Assembly (NCBI GenBank): GCA_050084985.1
Contig: JBITNC010000001.1
Coordinates: 138,322,001 to 138,386,000 of the forward strand
Direction: 5' to 3'
Source of the DNA: Nageia nagi
Lineage: Eukaryota; Pinophyta
Length of the DNA stretch: 64,000 nt
Each line of letters opens with the position of its first letter. Position 1 is the stretch's first letter. This document shows, one piece after another, positions 10,641 to 23,510 of the stretch. Below the pieces are notes generated by a model. It saw only the letters and a program-made list of their open reading frames with translations, was not told the DNA's origin and ran no database searches. The position numbers and the translations under genes are program-made.

Positions 10641-13600
10641 AATTGTATCTCAATGTTTGAATCAATAATAATCTAAGTACCAAAAAAATTAATTAAAACT
10701 TTAAATAATACACACAAATGATAAAATAAATATTCTATGATGGATTTCTTTAACTCTTTTATTTAATGTCTATGGAAGCTACCACAAACACCTAGAATGT
10801 TTTTGCAAAGATATCACCATTATATGAATATAGCAATAATGAGAGATAGAATTTTTTATTTATATTTCTAATTGATTTTTTTTTAATCCAAGACTTAATA
10901 TTTTTAATGAAATTTTATTTTAAATTCCTTTTCCTCTTTTCTAGTTTCCTCTAAAGTGAATCTAGTCAAGTGTTTGGAAGGTAAGGCTCAATCTCTAGGG
11001 GATGGATCATTTAAAGGTAAGTAAAGTATCCTACCTTTGTATTTATTTCCAAGTGTATGTGATTCACCCATGAGAATGAATTCTATGTGCCCCAATAGAA
11101 GCCTAGGTATGTGAGATTCAAATTAAAGCAAAAGAAAATATGTATGCAATTCTAATCCCAAAGTAATGCAAGGCAATTTCAACCCAAATATTATAACCTT
11201 TTCCTTTTAAAATCAAATGATCCAATAGATAATTTTGAATGCATAAAGAAATACAACACTCAATTACCAAAAATAGTAAAACCTTCTCAAATGTAAGCCC
11301 CAAATAAAGTGTAATATAATGCACCAATCCCCTTAAATGTATGCAATATTTTTCACTAGATTTACTATACAAAGAAATCCTACTATCAAGTGAACAAATA
11401 AATTATATGGACTAGGTAAAAAAAGTGATTCAACAACTCAATTGGATTATAATGTTCCCTTCATCTACAAGTATGAATGATTGAGAAAAGGTTACAAATC
11501 ACCCCATTAAAAGGGAGATCTTAAACAAATGCTAAACCAAGGAAACCTTAATGCTTAAGCCAACACTCCAAACCAAGTGTGATAGAAAAATCCTAGTTGT
11601 TGTAGAGACTAATTAACTATGAAAAATCCAATCATGAGACCCTAATACAAAATTTTAGCATATCTAAGCTAAAAAATGCAAACTATTTTAAAATAGAATT
11701 TGGGTCACATTTCACAATTTGAAACATGATTGCATTTTTTCAAAAATGTGATAGGAACTGCATTTGGACTATTATACTTGTAAAATAAAAAAGGAAAATG
11801 GATTAGAATATATACCCTTTGCCTTAGCTATTATGGTATTACATCAAAATCTAAGATCAAACCTTAGAGAATTTAGGTCAAAATGCAATGTAAATAACTT
11901 CCTCTCCTAATTTTGATATTTTCTCAATAAAATGATATGAAATGTAGACTTAAATAGATAATAAGCACTTGAAACTTTTAAGAGAAGTAAAGGAGATAGA
12001 AAGGCCCTCTTTTGAATAGAGAAACTAAGAAATTTTTCCTTAAAAGCTTGTTAATACAATACTTTATTTTGAAATGTGGTAGTGTAGAATTTGACAATAT
12101 GAAATATGGTGGGGACCATGTTTCCCACTCCAGTGCAAAGTTATTCCCCAAAATTTTAGATCCATATCATTTCACCTGCAAGATTTCTATATGCAAAAAT
12201 CAATTGAATCTAACAAACAAATTATAAGAATTACGAATTTTACTATGCCTTTGTGTGTAACAATTCAAGAATTAAGAGTAAGGGCTTGGAGGCAAAATCA
12301 AAAGCTCCCATAATTCAAAATATGAAAACTAGGAGTTGTTCACATCAAGTTCACCAATAGATGTAGCTCCCAAAATCCTACATAATGATCCTAAAATACA
12401 CAAAGATATGAGTAATCTACAAGATGTTCGAATTTTATAATTTCTATGCTCAAGTCTTATAGTAAAGATCAAAGAATGATAAATATTGATGGTATATATT
12501 TAATTAGAGTCTCCAAACCTACTTGATATATGAAATTAGAACCTGAATACAATCTAAACAATTTAGGGGGACTTTCAACCTTAGGCCCTTAAGCACATAA
12601 GGTAAAATAGATATCCTTTTCAAGCTATATACCTAGTATGTGAGCCCCCTATTCCGTAATCAAGAGGAAGATATAATACAAAGTATACTTAGATATGCCT
12701 ATGTATTTAATATAAACTTTAAATAATATTTAGTTGTTAGAAATATGATTCAACCGAGCAATTGTGATAAGAAAATGATCTAACAATGTATTTTGATAAT
12801 TCAAGCTTGGAATCAAGATTTAAATCCTATGAAATCAAGAAAGATCCAATCCCTTGTATCTAAAGGATCCAAGGATACCCAATAAGCTTATATAATATTT
12901 AAACCATGGATGAATTAAAGGGTATGTTTAAACCTTAAGAAATTTAATTCTAAATGCAAATTAAGATGATTTTTAGCCTAATAAGTATGCTACATACACC
13001 AAACTAAAATATAAGGATAATTAACCATAGTAGGATACGATTCTTCAAGTTCATTTTAATCTTGATGGTGGAATCCTTTTGAAACTTGAAATCAAATACA
13101 AAAATGCAAGATACAAGAATGTTACCAACATGGATTTGGAATGAAGTAATTGAGTAATTTTTGGTAGAAATTCCTTCAAGAAGATTGAAACCCTTGGATC
13201 TTACCTCAAAACCCTTAAATAAACTTTGAAACTTTAGCTTTATAATCTTAAAGCACCTTAGAGCATTCGAGAGCATAAAATCATAACAACAAAAATGAGC
13301 AAATGAATTAGAAGAAGCAAATTCTATTTTAATATTGACATATATAGTCAACTCCAACTTAATGTTAGGTAACTAGAAGCAAAGTATTTAGTTTATTAAA
13401 ACCATTTTAATCATAAAATGAAGCATTTAGATAATTCTAGTAATTTGAGTGATTTTGAGTAAATAAAAGTATGTTTAAACAAAAATATATTTTGTGGGTA
13501 TCTACAACTAGGATTAATTAAAAGATTATTTGGTTAAGGATATCCTTGTTTTATTTGAAGAATGTTTATATTTATGTTAACAACTAAAAATTATAGGATT

Positions 13601-15550
13601 TGGTTTGTTGATTTTAATGACTTTATTTTCAAACATTTAAAAACACACGAAACACATATAAGATTTCTAGATATAAAAAAAATAAAAATAAAAATAAAAA
13701 AATAGGATTTTATAATAACTTTTAAAAATTTATATTTGGTAGTGAAAATCACTTTCCACATTCTCAAAATTGAATTATCACAATAATGTTGAGTTCACCA
13801 AATTAACTTAATATCCTAATGCACATAAAATAAATTATATTTATAAATTATAATAAATAAACAAGATGAAAATTAAATACTTAGTTTAATTATGGAATTA
13901 AAATTAGTTTTAGATGATATTCTTGTTAAGTCAAATTTTAAAGTTCATACAATAAGGAGACTTATCATATAAAGAGTAGATAATATTCTTGATCTGGTAA
14001 TCGTATTTAAGGAAAGATCTAAAGTATGTGAAGAATTTATCCCTATGGAGCAAACTATAAAAAATGAGATACCCTAAAAAGAATATGAACAACCACATAT
14101 ACAAAAAGGAAAATGTTGAAGAATGGATAATGGAAAGAGGTAAAATCCAAAAGGAGATTAGTAACACAATAGAATGAAGGCTTAGAAAAATATTCAAACT
14201 TAGAAAAATCATTGGTGAAAGGAATACAACACCTCAAAGGTGATTTTCAGATAACATGAAGTGCATAAAAGAAGATAGACATGGGAAAAAGATATGTTGG
14301 ACACCCTAATAAAGGAGAAACCAGAAAGAAAGGAACTACCAAGGAGTCTATGGACAAAAATTAGTCAACACTAGATGGTTTTGGAAGAGGGATCTCCTCA
14401 AAATTGGAAAGAAATAAGAATGTTGTGAAAGGTTGTTGATCTACATGCTATGGTTTCTATAGCAGATTCACTAAGGAAGATATCTTTCTAATTGAAAGTT
14501 AGATTGAATTTTGTAAAAAATTGATGTCTAACATTTCTTGGACAATGAAGTTAGAAGAACATCTTGATATTGCACAAAATAAACAATAGTAGGATGTTGC
14601 CAAAAAAGTTTCAAATTTGTAATAACAAGTTGGGTACTTGTATAAAAAACCCCTTTAAATTTACCCTTACCAAAAAAAAAACTTTTAAAGTTCATAACTT
14701 TTAAAATGTAGCACTATTTAACTATTTATAAATATTCATTAGAAATACATCTTAAGGAAGAATGCAATGGTGGACTCTTTTGTCATTTTATAAAATATAG
14801 GTACAAATTCAACTTATTTATATATACAAATTTAGTTTTTGGATCTGTAAATATAAATCCCTTTATGTACTATGAAAATACAAACTTATTTGATTTATAA
14901 ATATATAATAATGATCATTTTCTCCTAATTTATTTGACTAACTTATATTTTTATAATAGATTGCATATAACTTTGGGCTTTTTTCAAGGAGAATGTTAAC
15001 AAAAATAAATGACAAGGCCCTCTCAAGTTACAAGCCCTTGGTTCTATAAAACTTATAAACAAAAAATAATTATAAAAAGCAAGTGAAGTGTATGCAAAGT
15101 GTATGAGAATAACTTTGTCCATATGCTAAAAATGTAGATCAAGTCATAGGATTTTTTAAGAATACCAACTATAAGATTTTTCAATTGAGCTTCTCTCAAG
15201 ATTTTGATTTTTTTGTAAGAATTTAATTATTTTCAAATGACCAAATAATATTAGAGTGTTCATTTCTCACGTAATACAAATAGAATATATGTAATTAATC
15301 TTAAAAATACAAATGAACCTCACTGATTATGAATCTATTTAGAATGTTAAAAATTATCAACTCCTACATATTACTATAGACTTAATGAAGAGTACATTCC
15401 AACATACTTAATATACAACCTTAATAAAAAAAATGTTATGCATAAAAGATTTAAAAACTAAATTTAGAAATATTTCAAATCTAACTAAAATTACAACAAA
15501 ATTTTATATGATAAAGATATTAAAAATTATATATTAAAAAAGTGTATAAC
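10641..15550. other. AT-rich interval without recognisable genes
   Basis: I read both strands and found no convincing domain. Short open frames such as those near 11118-11372, 13004-13357 and 13931-14212 have compositions expected of AT-rich non-coding DNA. A very short RT-like echo (LDDILVKS) occurs near 13905 on the + strand but nothing around it supports it. The right half may hold the leader and LTR of the antisense gag remnant, but no LTR ends could be recognised. Confidence 0.5.
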
Positions 15551-16176
15551 ATCTTAGATGTAACATTAAATATTTATAAAAAAAATCATAAACATTTAAC
15601 ATTAAATGTACATTATTTTTAAATGAATCATCATTATTTTAAAAATAATTAAAATTAACAAATAAATGATATGATAGCCTCGATCACAGCAAATAACCTA
15701 CCAAAAAGATAGTTTCAAATTTTAAAAAATTGAATATTTTCAAAGAAAAGGTACAATATCCCATTAAACTCCATTTAATCCTTCAATGACTATCTTTATC
15801 CAATTCGTTAATAATTTAAGATAATAACACAAATATATGTCGTTATGATCGTTATATGACACCATCTTAAATGTAACATTAAATATTTATAAAAAAAATC
15901 ATAAACATTTAACATTAAATGTACATTATTTTTAAATGAATCATCATTATTTTAAAAATAATTAAAATTAACAAATAAATGATATGATAGCCTCCATCAG
16001 AGCAAATAACCTACTAAAAAGATAGTTTCAAATTTTAAAAAATTGAATATTTCCAAAAAAAAGGTACAATATCCCATTAAACTCCATTTAATCCTTCAAT
16101 GACTATCTTTATGCAATTCGTTAATAATTTAAGATAATAACACAAATATATGTCGTTATGATCGTTATATTACACC
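15551..16176. repeat. 313-bp direct tandem duplication, two copies
   Basis: The unit starting at atcttagatgtaacatt (15551) repeats at 15864 with a period of 313 bp and ends near gttatattacacca at 16176. Only a handful of substitutions separate the copies, for example tcgatcacag against tccatcagag and tgacacc against ttacacc. The unit is strongly AT-rich and contains no gene signal. Confidence 0.93.
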
Positions 16177-16302
16177 ACCTTTTACCCTTCACAACTCCCT
16201 CCTCCCTTGTTTGCCTCGTCTTCTCGTATCTGGAAGTTGAGGTGGTGGTGGTGGTGCGGATGTTGTGAGCACACCTTTATAATACACACATCTCTATTTC
16301 AG

Positions 16303-16376
16303 ACAATGGTGGACAACATAATAATGGGTGGTTTCTTCAGCAAGGAGAATTATCCAGAGAATGATCAGATTACAAG
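16303..16376 (+). CDS. Tentative host exon (unidentified)
   Basis: An ATG at 16306 opens MVDNIIMGGFFSKENYPEND and continues to a good splice donor (acaag/gtatgc) at 16376. An acceptor-like tctctatttcag stands directly before it at 16302. The preceding 100 bp is pyrimidine-rich and more GC-rich than the surroundings, like a leader. A possible partner acceptor (ctggaacag) lies at 17124. I do not recognise the peptide. It could be chance, and only the splice signals and base composition support it. Confidence 0.2.
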
Positions 16377-16529
16377 GTATGCTCACTCTCTATCCAGTTA
16401 TACTTCTGATTTTTGCTACTGAAATCCTTGTCCTATAAAATATATAGTAGTTGTGGGATATACTTGTAGAGCTTAGTTATTGTCAATGAGGATATATATG
16501 ATTTTTTTGCCATTGTTCTTCACAATGGC

Positions 16530-16531
<2 letters not shown>

Positions 16532-16588
<57 letters not shown>

Positions 16589-16590
16589 TA
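16532..16590. repeat. (TA)n microsatellite
   Basis: About 29 TA dinucleotides run almost uninterrupted, with one slip near 16580. Open frames across it reading Ile-Tyr repeats are artefacts. Confidence 0.97.
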
Positions 16591-16599
16591 TTTGGCATT

Positions 16600-18637
16600 A
16601 CTATGGACATCCTTATCTTGCGATTTCTGTAGAGCTTTTCCACCCATCTAAATAATGCCATGTTCTCCCATCTTATTGGATCAATAGTGTCCGTTGATGC
16701 CCTGAATACACAAGGAATTTGCCTTCAATGTTATAATGCCACCAACTTGTACGTTCATAATCTACTTGAGATCCATGGTGTCCTCTTAACGGTTAGAACT
16801 TACAAGGAATTTGCACCCCATCCAACTAATGATATTTCTCAGATTTGGAAATTTTTTCCATCTTGTATCAAGCCTTGGGCTGTGTGGTCATGGCCTTTAG
16901 ATGCAGTTTGGTTTGAACCATTCATATAGGTTAACCTTTGGTTAACAATGCCAATGGCCTTAAAGTCCTTCATCCTTCAACATTACAGTAGGCTGTTAAT
17001 GATGAATGCAGTTCCCTTCTCCTTTGAATATTAAAAACATTCATGGTGGTTTAAGATTACCTGTAAGATTTCTATTTGTTTTAATTTTATACCCACGTCG
17101 GATCTGTTTATGTTTCTGGAACAGAATGAGGTTGCAAGTGCTATCAGTCGATATGCTGTACATCATATAGGACTCGTAGCTCAATAACTTTATTTTAAGG
17201 CATGTACATGATCGTCATTATTATCAGTACGGCTATGCTCTGCCAAATTGTTTTTGTTGTTGTGGTTAAGCCCTCTTTGAGTTGAAGGATGCTACTCGAG
17301 AAATTTATTTCGTCTGATGCCTTTGATAATTAAAATGTTGGCCCATAGAAGAGAAGAATCTTGTTTGTATGGAGATTAAGGCTATAACACGAGTAATTTA
17401 TCCAATCATTAGTGCAGTAGTTAAACGTGAACTCTTGCCAAAACATTTCATTTAGCAAACATGTAGAGTTTTGCTACTATTCCTATCTTTACATACTCGG
17501 CAAGAGGATTGTCCGTAGTCAATTGTGATCATACAGCTTCTGCTGAGACGTATGTTGATGCTAGAACCACAGCCAAAAGTTATCACAACTTTCCTCTCAA
17601 CAACCCTCATTTCTACATTTCTATGTCTTTTTACTTGCTTTAGGGATTAAGCACCTGTAATAATACAATTGAGAGATTTTCGTTTGTCTTTTTTAAAGTC
17701 TCTTTTCGTTTTTATTTTCTTGTACTTTTGTCGATTTACCTTTGTTTTCTTGAGTTAAGCCCTATAGGTGACCTCAAAGCAATTCTTTAGGCAATTGTCT
17801 CAATTACTTTTTCTTGGGTGGAACTATTCTTGGTATTCAATAAAACAGCGTCTATCACACATTAGCATTGAGACTTTCATTGACTTTAAGTTTTAAACAC
17901 ACTTGAATATTTTTCCTAGGTCTTTCTTTCATAACATAAAAGGTGCAAGATGCTTTTTGCTTAAAAGAGAAGTTTTCTCCTTGATTACCCATGAAACCAT
18001 ACATCTGCTCAATCTGGAAGTAACCTGATAAAAAATCAACTCATCTTAACACTTGATATCATTTTGTTGACATTATCATGCATCGATCATTGCACCTAAA
18101 GAAGACTCTTTATATCTCGGTACTTTGTTGTTGAGGATTACTAGGCCATACAACATTCCAAGAGATATGCATAACATATACTCTCTAGTCACAATTCACT
18201 AAGAATCTCTTTACAGGCTCAATTCACATTTTGAAGACGTTCATAATTTCCTTTTAACTCTCCACTTAGAGACACCTGCAATTAGAAGTTCTCTTGATAA
18301 TATAGACGTATTTTGCTCAAGTTATTCCTTTGCTACCAACCAAGTCTTATCTTAAACTATTTATCTATCCTATCCTTTAACTTGAATATGTCAATTGTAC
18401 TCTTGTTGGTATACCCATCTTAGATATGTGGGAACTAATTTTCAAATCCTACTATTTTCAAGTGTTAAAATCCTTATTGCCTGTTTCTTGTTTGAAAATT
18501 GTTGACAAATGTAGCATTTTCATTTTTATTTGTAGTCCCTATCATCCCTTCTCTTAGTTGGTCCAGTATTTGGCACAGACTCAACTAATTTAGACAAAGA
18601 CAGGTGAGTTTTAGCAAGTTGAACCTTATTGGTTTTT
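16600..18637. other. Unassigned interval, possibly low-copy
   Basis: No transposon domain was found on either strand. Base composition is a little more balanced than in the flanking repeats. An 89-codon frame at 16660-16929 has no recognisable motif. This is either non-coding low-copy DNA or an intron of the tentative exon just to its left. Confidence 0.4.
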
Positions 18638-18893
18638 TGTAAACACAACATATAGCAATTTTTGAGATTGGGATTGGCTTTTATTGGAAAATGAGTTGAG
18701 TTTATTTCTATTAATGAAAATAGAGTTTAAATACAATGGAGTATGAGAGTTACATTCTTATAGAATAGCGGAATAGGAGAAACCCTAAATATTAACTATT
18801 AAACATTAGTAACAACACTAATGTATATATTATCTATTGATCTATTACGGATTCTAATGTATCTAATATTAATTTAATGTATTATTTCTAACA
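18638..18893 (-). repeat. 3' LTR of the copia element (left edge tentative)
   Basis: On the minus strand a short purine run (atggaga) is followed by TGTTAGAAATAATACATT starting at 18893, directly after the end of the RNase H region. A TGTAAACACAAC on the + strand at 18638 gives a plausible other end, about 256 bp in all. No second LTR copy was found to confirm the edges. Confidence 0.5.
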
Positions 18894-18899
18894 TCTCCA

Positions 18900-20330
18900 T
18901 AATACATTAGGTATTTACAGGACACAAGAGGAAGCTTTGAAAGTATTCAAACTTTCCACTGACAAGAGATTTGGTGAAGACATTTGCAAATTGTACTTTT
19001 GTGAAAATGTAATGGAGTTGATTGTTGTGCAATGAAATATGGTCACAAATCAAATGCGCCCCTATCTAAATGTGTTTGGTGCACTCATGAAAATAGGATT
19101 GAAAACCATATTTTGTACATTTTGATTATCGTGGTGCAGAACTACAAGTTATTTTGTGGAATTCTAATGTTTGTGAAAATGCACCATAACCATACTGCTT
19201 CACAAACAACATCAACTGCAGATAGACTTGGATGTGATGCTCTTCTTCTTGCTACCCCATGAAACTGGTCTAGATCCGAGGAAGAACACATATCATGTCA
19301 TTGATCTCCTATCATCCAAGGATATCCTCTATAATTTTCATTCATGTATCTAATCAAGATGAACTTGTCTTTCTTCTTGTACTCTAAGCCATAACTATCA
19401 ATTCCACAGATGTATCTCAAAACATGCTTTGTAACAGTCTAGTGGGCCTTCTTTGGTTCATGCATGAATTGTGAAAGATAGCTAACAACATAGCAAATAT
19501 TAGGCCTAATGTAGGCTAGGTAAATTAACCCTTCAATCAATTGATGATAGTGAGTTGAATTTACCGATGGAGAACAATCATAGCATGACATATGTAAACC
19601 AAGTTCAATTGGTGTGGACATCTGTTGGAAATCTTTCATCCTGAATTTCTCCAACAAACTCTTGGTGTACTTCATCTATGAAATAAATATTGATCATGCA
19701 TCTTCCAATCCTCCAATCCAAGGCAATAGTGAAGTAAACCCAAGGCATTCATGTCAAATGCTCTCTTGAGGTCATCTTTGGTTTTTCTTAAGACAATTAA
19801 ATCATCAACATATACTATAACTATGAAAATCTCCCCCACCCCCCCCCCCCCCATGTTGTCAAAGGTAGAGGTTAGGATCATACAGACTCCTATTGAAGCC
19901 ATGTTGTAGTATATGGTCATAAAGGTTTGTATACTAGGCTCTTGGAGCCTGTTTCAAGCCATACAGAGACTTGATCAATCTACACACTTCTCATTTTCCT
20001 GGATCAATGACAAACCCTTCATGTTGTTGCACATAGACTTCTTCCTCTTAGTCTCCATTCCGGAAGGTGCTCTTCACATCCATCTAATGGGATTTCTAGC
20101 CAAATTATGTAGCCAATTCAAAAGAAACTCTAATGGTCTTCATCTTGGCAATGGGAGAAAAAGTCCTCATAGTCGATAGCTTCCTCTTGTGCATATCCTT
20201 TGGCAACTAGTTGAGCCTTGTGCTTGTCAAGTGTCCCATCAATTTGTACTTTTTTTGAACATCCATTTGCATGGCTGACTTTCAATGTGGTAACTCGATA
20301 GATTCATGAACTATTTCAAGTTTTGGTGTA
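18900..20330 (-). pseudogene. pol: Copia reverse transcriptase and RNase H
   Basis: Minus-strand reading gives DGTLDKHKAQLVAKGYAQEE near 20200, the start of the copia RT domain. It continues with LIKSLYGLKQ-like sequence near 19950 and VYVDDLIVLRKTKDDLKRAF near 19800 (YVDD catalytic pair). Then come KYTKSLLEKFRMKDFQQMST and LIYLAYIRPNICYVVSYLSQ, RNase H sequence from 19430, and NVFTKSLVSGKFEY-like sequence near 18950 just before the LTR. Several frame changes occur. A 14-base C run at 19839 on the + strand adds a poly-Gly tract just after the RT thumb side of YVDD. Confidence 0.88.
19839..19852. repeat. C14 homopolymer inside the copia RT remnant
   Basis: Fourteen consecutive C follow cccccac. 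It lies beside the YVDD block on the minus strand, where a normal gene would not have it. It is either slippage growth in dead DNA or a sequencing artefact. Confidence 0.9.
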
Positions 20331-20734
20331 TTCACCACCGTGCTGATTAGTGTCAAATTCACTTCCTCACTAGCCATGCTTCATGTCCTTGGTCTGGAAG
20401 TAGAAGTGTCTGGTGGAGCACTCAAGTTTGAATCCTACTGTGTCTTATGGTACCATTTAGGTCTTTTGACATATCAAGTGGAAAATTTACAATTGGATCT
20501 TCTCTCTCATCATCCTTATCATCATAATTGATTATGGTACCATTGTTAGGTTCGGGTACTACTATAGGTCGATTAGTTCAAGATTCACCAATCTCATCAA
20601 AAATGACATCTTTTCTAATACATATCTTTCATATAGTAGTATCCATGAGTTTATATCCTTTAGAATCACCAAACTCAAGGATTTGTCATTCAATGTCTTT
20701 CTTTTCTTTTTGGGAATGTGCATATGGTCAATTC

Positions 20735-21440
20735 AACCAAATACTCGAAGATGGGAGATAGATGGTTTCATTCTTGTCCATGCTTGTTCAGATGTCATCC
20801 CATAAAAAGTTTTATAAGCTACTTTATTTAGCAGATATATTGCAGTGCTTACTACATCGACCCAAAAAATTTTGTCCATCTTTGCATCTTTCAACATACT
20901 TCTCACCATTTCAACTATGGTCCTAATTTTCCTTTCACAAACCCCATTTTGTTGTGGTGTGTAGGGTGTGGTCAATTATTGTCAAATTTCATGTTACTTC
21001 AAGAATGCAGAAAACTCATTTGATAAGTATTCTCCCCCTGAATATGAGTGGAGAACATGTATGTAATGACCAGTGGAATTCTCCACATGAGATTTGAATT
21101 CTTTGAAATAGTGAAAGGTTTTGTCCTTTGTTTTTAATAGGTACACCCATATTTATTGGAGTAATCATCAACAAACAAAAGGAAGTGTCTATGGCCAATG
21201 TTACTAGCACTCATGGGTCCGCATTGATCGATGTGAAGCACATCAAGAGGTTCTGTAGCATGATATGTGCTAGCCTCAAATGGAAGTTTGTGTTGTTTCT
21301 ATATGATGCAACTAGAACAAACATTAGTAGGAGAAGCAAGAGATAGGAGGCCACATACCATATCCTCCTTTTGCAAAGTGATTGGGTAATTTGGATTCAT
21401 ATTTCCAAATCATCAATGCCAAAGGGTAATGACATCCTCA
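20735..21440 (-). pseudogene. Copia integrase
   Basis: From the right, the minus strand reads ITLWH, then the zinc-binding Cys pair in NVCSSCII, then HATEPLDVLHIDQCGPM-like sequence around the first catalytic Asp. Further left it reads TPYTPQQNGVCERKIRTIVE, with the catalytic Glu of the QNGVCER motif typical of copia integrases. It closes with MTSEQAWTRMKPSISHLRVF at 20735. At least two frame changes occur between 21200 and 20980. Left of this, DVIFDEIGES near 20610 is the conserved post-integrase block. Confidence 0.86.
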
Positions 21441-21850
21441 ACATGAACATTGAGTGCTTGATTGTTGGAAGCTACAACATAAATCAAAACCATATTACCA
21501 ACTCGTTGTGCTTTTCCTACAATTCGATAATCTTTGGATTTGTCTTTGATGAAGCATTCTTCCTTTCCATTGACAATGTCAAAATCCACCTTCAGATTGT
21601 TGTCTAACATTTGACTAATGGATAGGAGGTTCTTTATGATTCCTAGCACATACAATACCTCTTTGATCTGATAATTGTTCTTTCCAAGATGTACATGAAC
21701 ATCACCCTTTTCTTCTATGTCATGGGGTTTTTCGTCACCCAAATGTACTTGACCATGATGTGAGTTTTCATCCAAAGAAATAAACCAATCCTTTTGTCTA
21801 GTCATATGCTTGGAAGAACCGAAATCAACTTACCAAGTAGATGAATATGA
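21413..21850 (-). pseudogene. Copia protease and GAG-pre-integrase domain
   Basis: Near 21840 the minus strand reads VDFGSSKHMTRQKDWF, matching the copia protease active site, which is normally D-S-G-A-S-x-H-M; here Ser is Phe. The frame then runs openly for 130 codons through VHLGKNNYQIKEVLYVLGII and KNLLSISQMLDNNLKVDF. It ends at DVITLWH, the start of the GAG-pre-integrase zinc region. It is the longest intact stretch of this element. Confidence 0.85.
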
Positions 21851-22040
21851 GGATTTATCTTGATGAAGAAGAGCAAGATTGTCAAATTCATGAGTCTCTT
21901 CTTCAGTATCATTGAAAACATTTCCTTTTTATTATCTTCATGGAGCTATTTCTTGGGCATGGACATGTTGAGATGGATTTGATACCCCAAGGTTTACTTG
22001 TCTTTGAAGCTTCAAGGGCCTCTTGCGACTCTAATAGATA

Positions 22041-22889
22041 ATATGCAATAGGCTCTTAATAAATCTTGTAAATCTTTGGGACAACTTAAGAGAAATATAT
22101 AGGGGTTTTAACTCACAGTTTTATAAGCCTCAGGAGTTTTGGCAACAATCAAAAGTTGTAGGGTTAACAATAAAAGAAAAGAAGTAAAGAAAAATTGAGA
22201 ATGATGTGTATGACAATTTTGAATAATGTTGTAAGGGTAACCTATCACTAGTGTGCAAGGTATAGGGATTCGCTATTTGGATTTATTAAAAAGTGTTACT
22301 CAATGATCAAACCTAGAAACAAATGATAATGATAAGTGTTTGAGCTAGCCTTAGGTAAGAGCGTGAAGCAATAGTCACATGAGAAACATGGTTAGGTGAA
22401 GTGAGGTTTTCATGTAATTGTGAGTGAAGACTCCTACTCAAATTACATAAAAAGCAAATGATCCCAGAATACAATCACTTGTATGCAAGTTGTATAAGTG
22501 ATGGTTGTAACACTTGAAAAAATATTCTATTATCTTTTCTTAAAGCGTAGAGCTTTCAAAGAAAATAACCGCAACCATATACTCCATTAACAAGACATCA
22601 AAAACATCTCATAGCACATCAACAACTCCATGAAATGATAAGTGACACTTGCATTTATCTTGAATTCCTATACTTCCTCAAGAAAACAAATATACAAAGT
22701 GTTAATGCCACTCTATAATTGTAAGCTCCATCTCATTCCCCCTATTCTGGCTAGATATCTTCTTTTTATTAGATTTCTCCTACACCATTCTCCTACCATC
22801 CCCCACTTCTAAAATGACCTGTATAAGGTACTTATAGCTTCAAAAATAGACTACAATAAATGCAATGTTTCCCTAAAATAACTGAAAAG
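22041..22889. other. Interval without recognised features
   Basis: AT-rich DNA between the end of recognisable copia sequence and a 27-bp repeat. It may contain the decayed copia gag or leader, but no zinc knuckle or LTR edge could be read. Confidence 0.4.
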
Positions 22890-22994
22890 AAAACCCTTAT
22901 ATTCTTTATTACTGATAAAACCCTAATATTCTTTGTTATTGATAAAACCCTAATATTCTTTAATACTGATAAAACCCTAATATTCCTCTAATAG
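22890..22994. repeat. 27-bp tandem repeat, about 3.9 copies
   Basis: Units start at 22890, 22917, 22944 and 22971, each reading aaaaccctaatattcttt with small changes in the last nine bases. The period is exactly 27 bp. Confidence 0.93.
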
Positions 22995-23510
22995 CCTAGT
23001 ACTACAAAAGTATTGACTATAGCTTAATACAAACAAAATATAGTTGCAATTATTGACTTTAAACTTTGAATCCGTGGGAGCTTAACTCATCATCACGATT
23101 CAAGTCTTACAATAAAAGTTTCACAATACCCCAAAATTTCTTATGCATGTAACCACATTTAATGAATTAAGGTTTCATAGGATGTTATTTCTCCTAGTGC
23201 TACTCCACTTCATTTGATGCTTCAAGATATCCAAGGCTCTAATTGAGGAAATCTTGAATCTTCTGTATCCGCAAGTCTAGTACATCAAATAGGCCAAAAC
23301 TTACTAGCAAAATTTGCATTGGTAATGATCATGTTTTGAGTCTTTTCTTTCGCATACTACAACCAATCTAGGTAAAAGAAAAAGTGTCAAATCTTTTCAG
23401 CTTTTTAGGTTAATAGTTCAGGTTTCCAATCAGTATCTTATGAAGCATTGTCATGTTATCTATGAGAATAGAAATATGCTTCTTTGTGGCATTTATTCTT
23501 GGTTCTTCTA

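Larger units (their letters stand above)
18638..22040 (-). mobile_element. Ty1/copia LTR retrotransposon, degenerate and 5'-truncated
   Basis: On the minus strand, from right to left, the order is protease, GAG-pre-integrase, integrase, RT, RNase H, 3' LTR. Integrase before RT is the copia order. Gag beyond about 22040 and the 5' LTR were not found, so the element is truncated or rearranged there. Many stops and frameshifts make every gene inactive. The right boundary is approximate. Confidence 0.85.

Noticed and set aside
13896-13930. RT-like LDDILVKS peptide
   Set aside because: Only eight residues match, with no other RT motif nearby.
16660-16929. 89-codon plus-strand frame
   Set aside because: No motif, no splice or start context, and length expected by chance.
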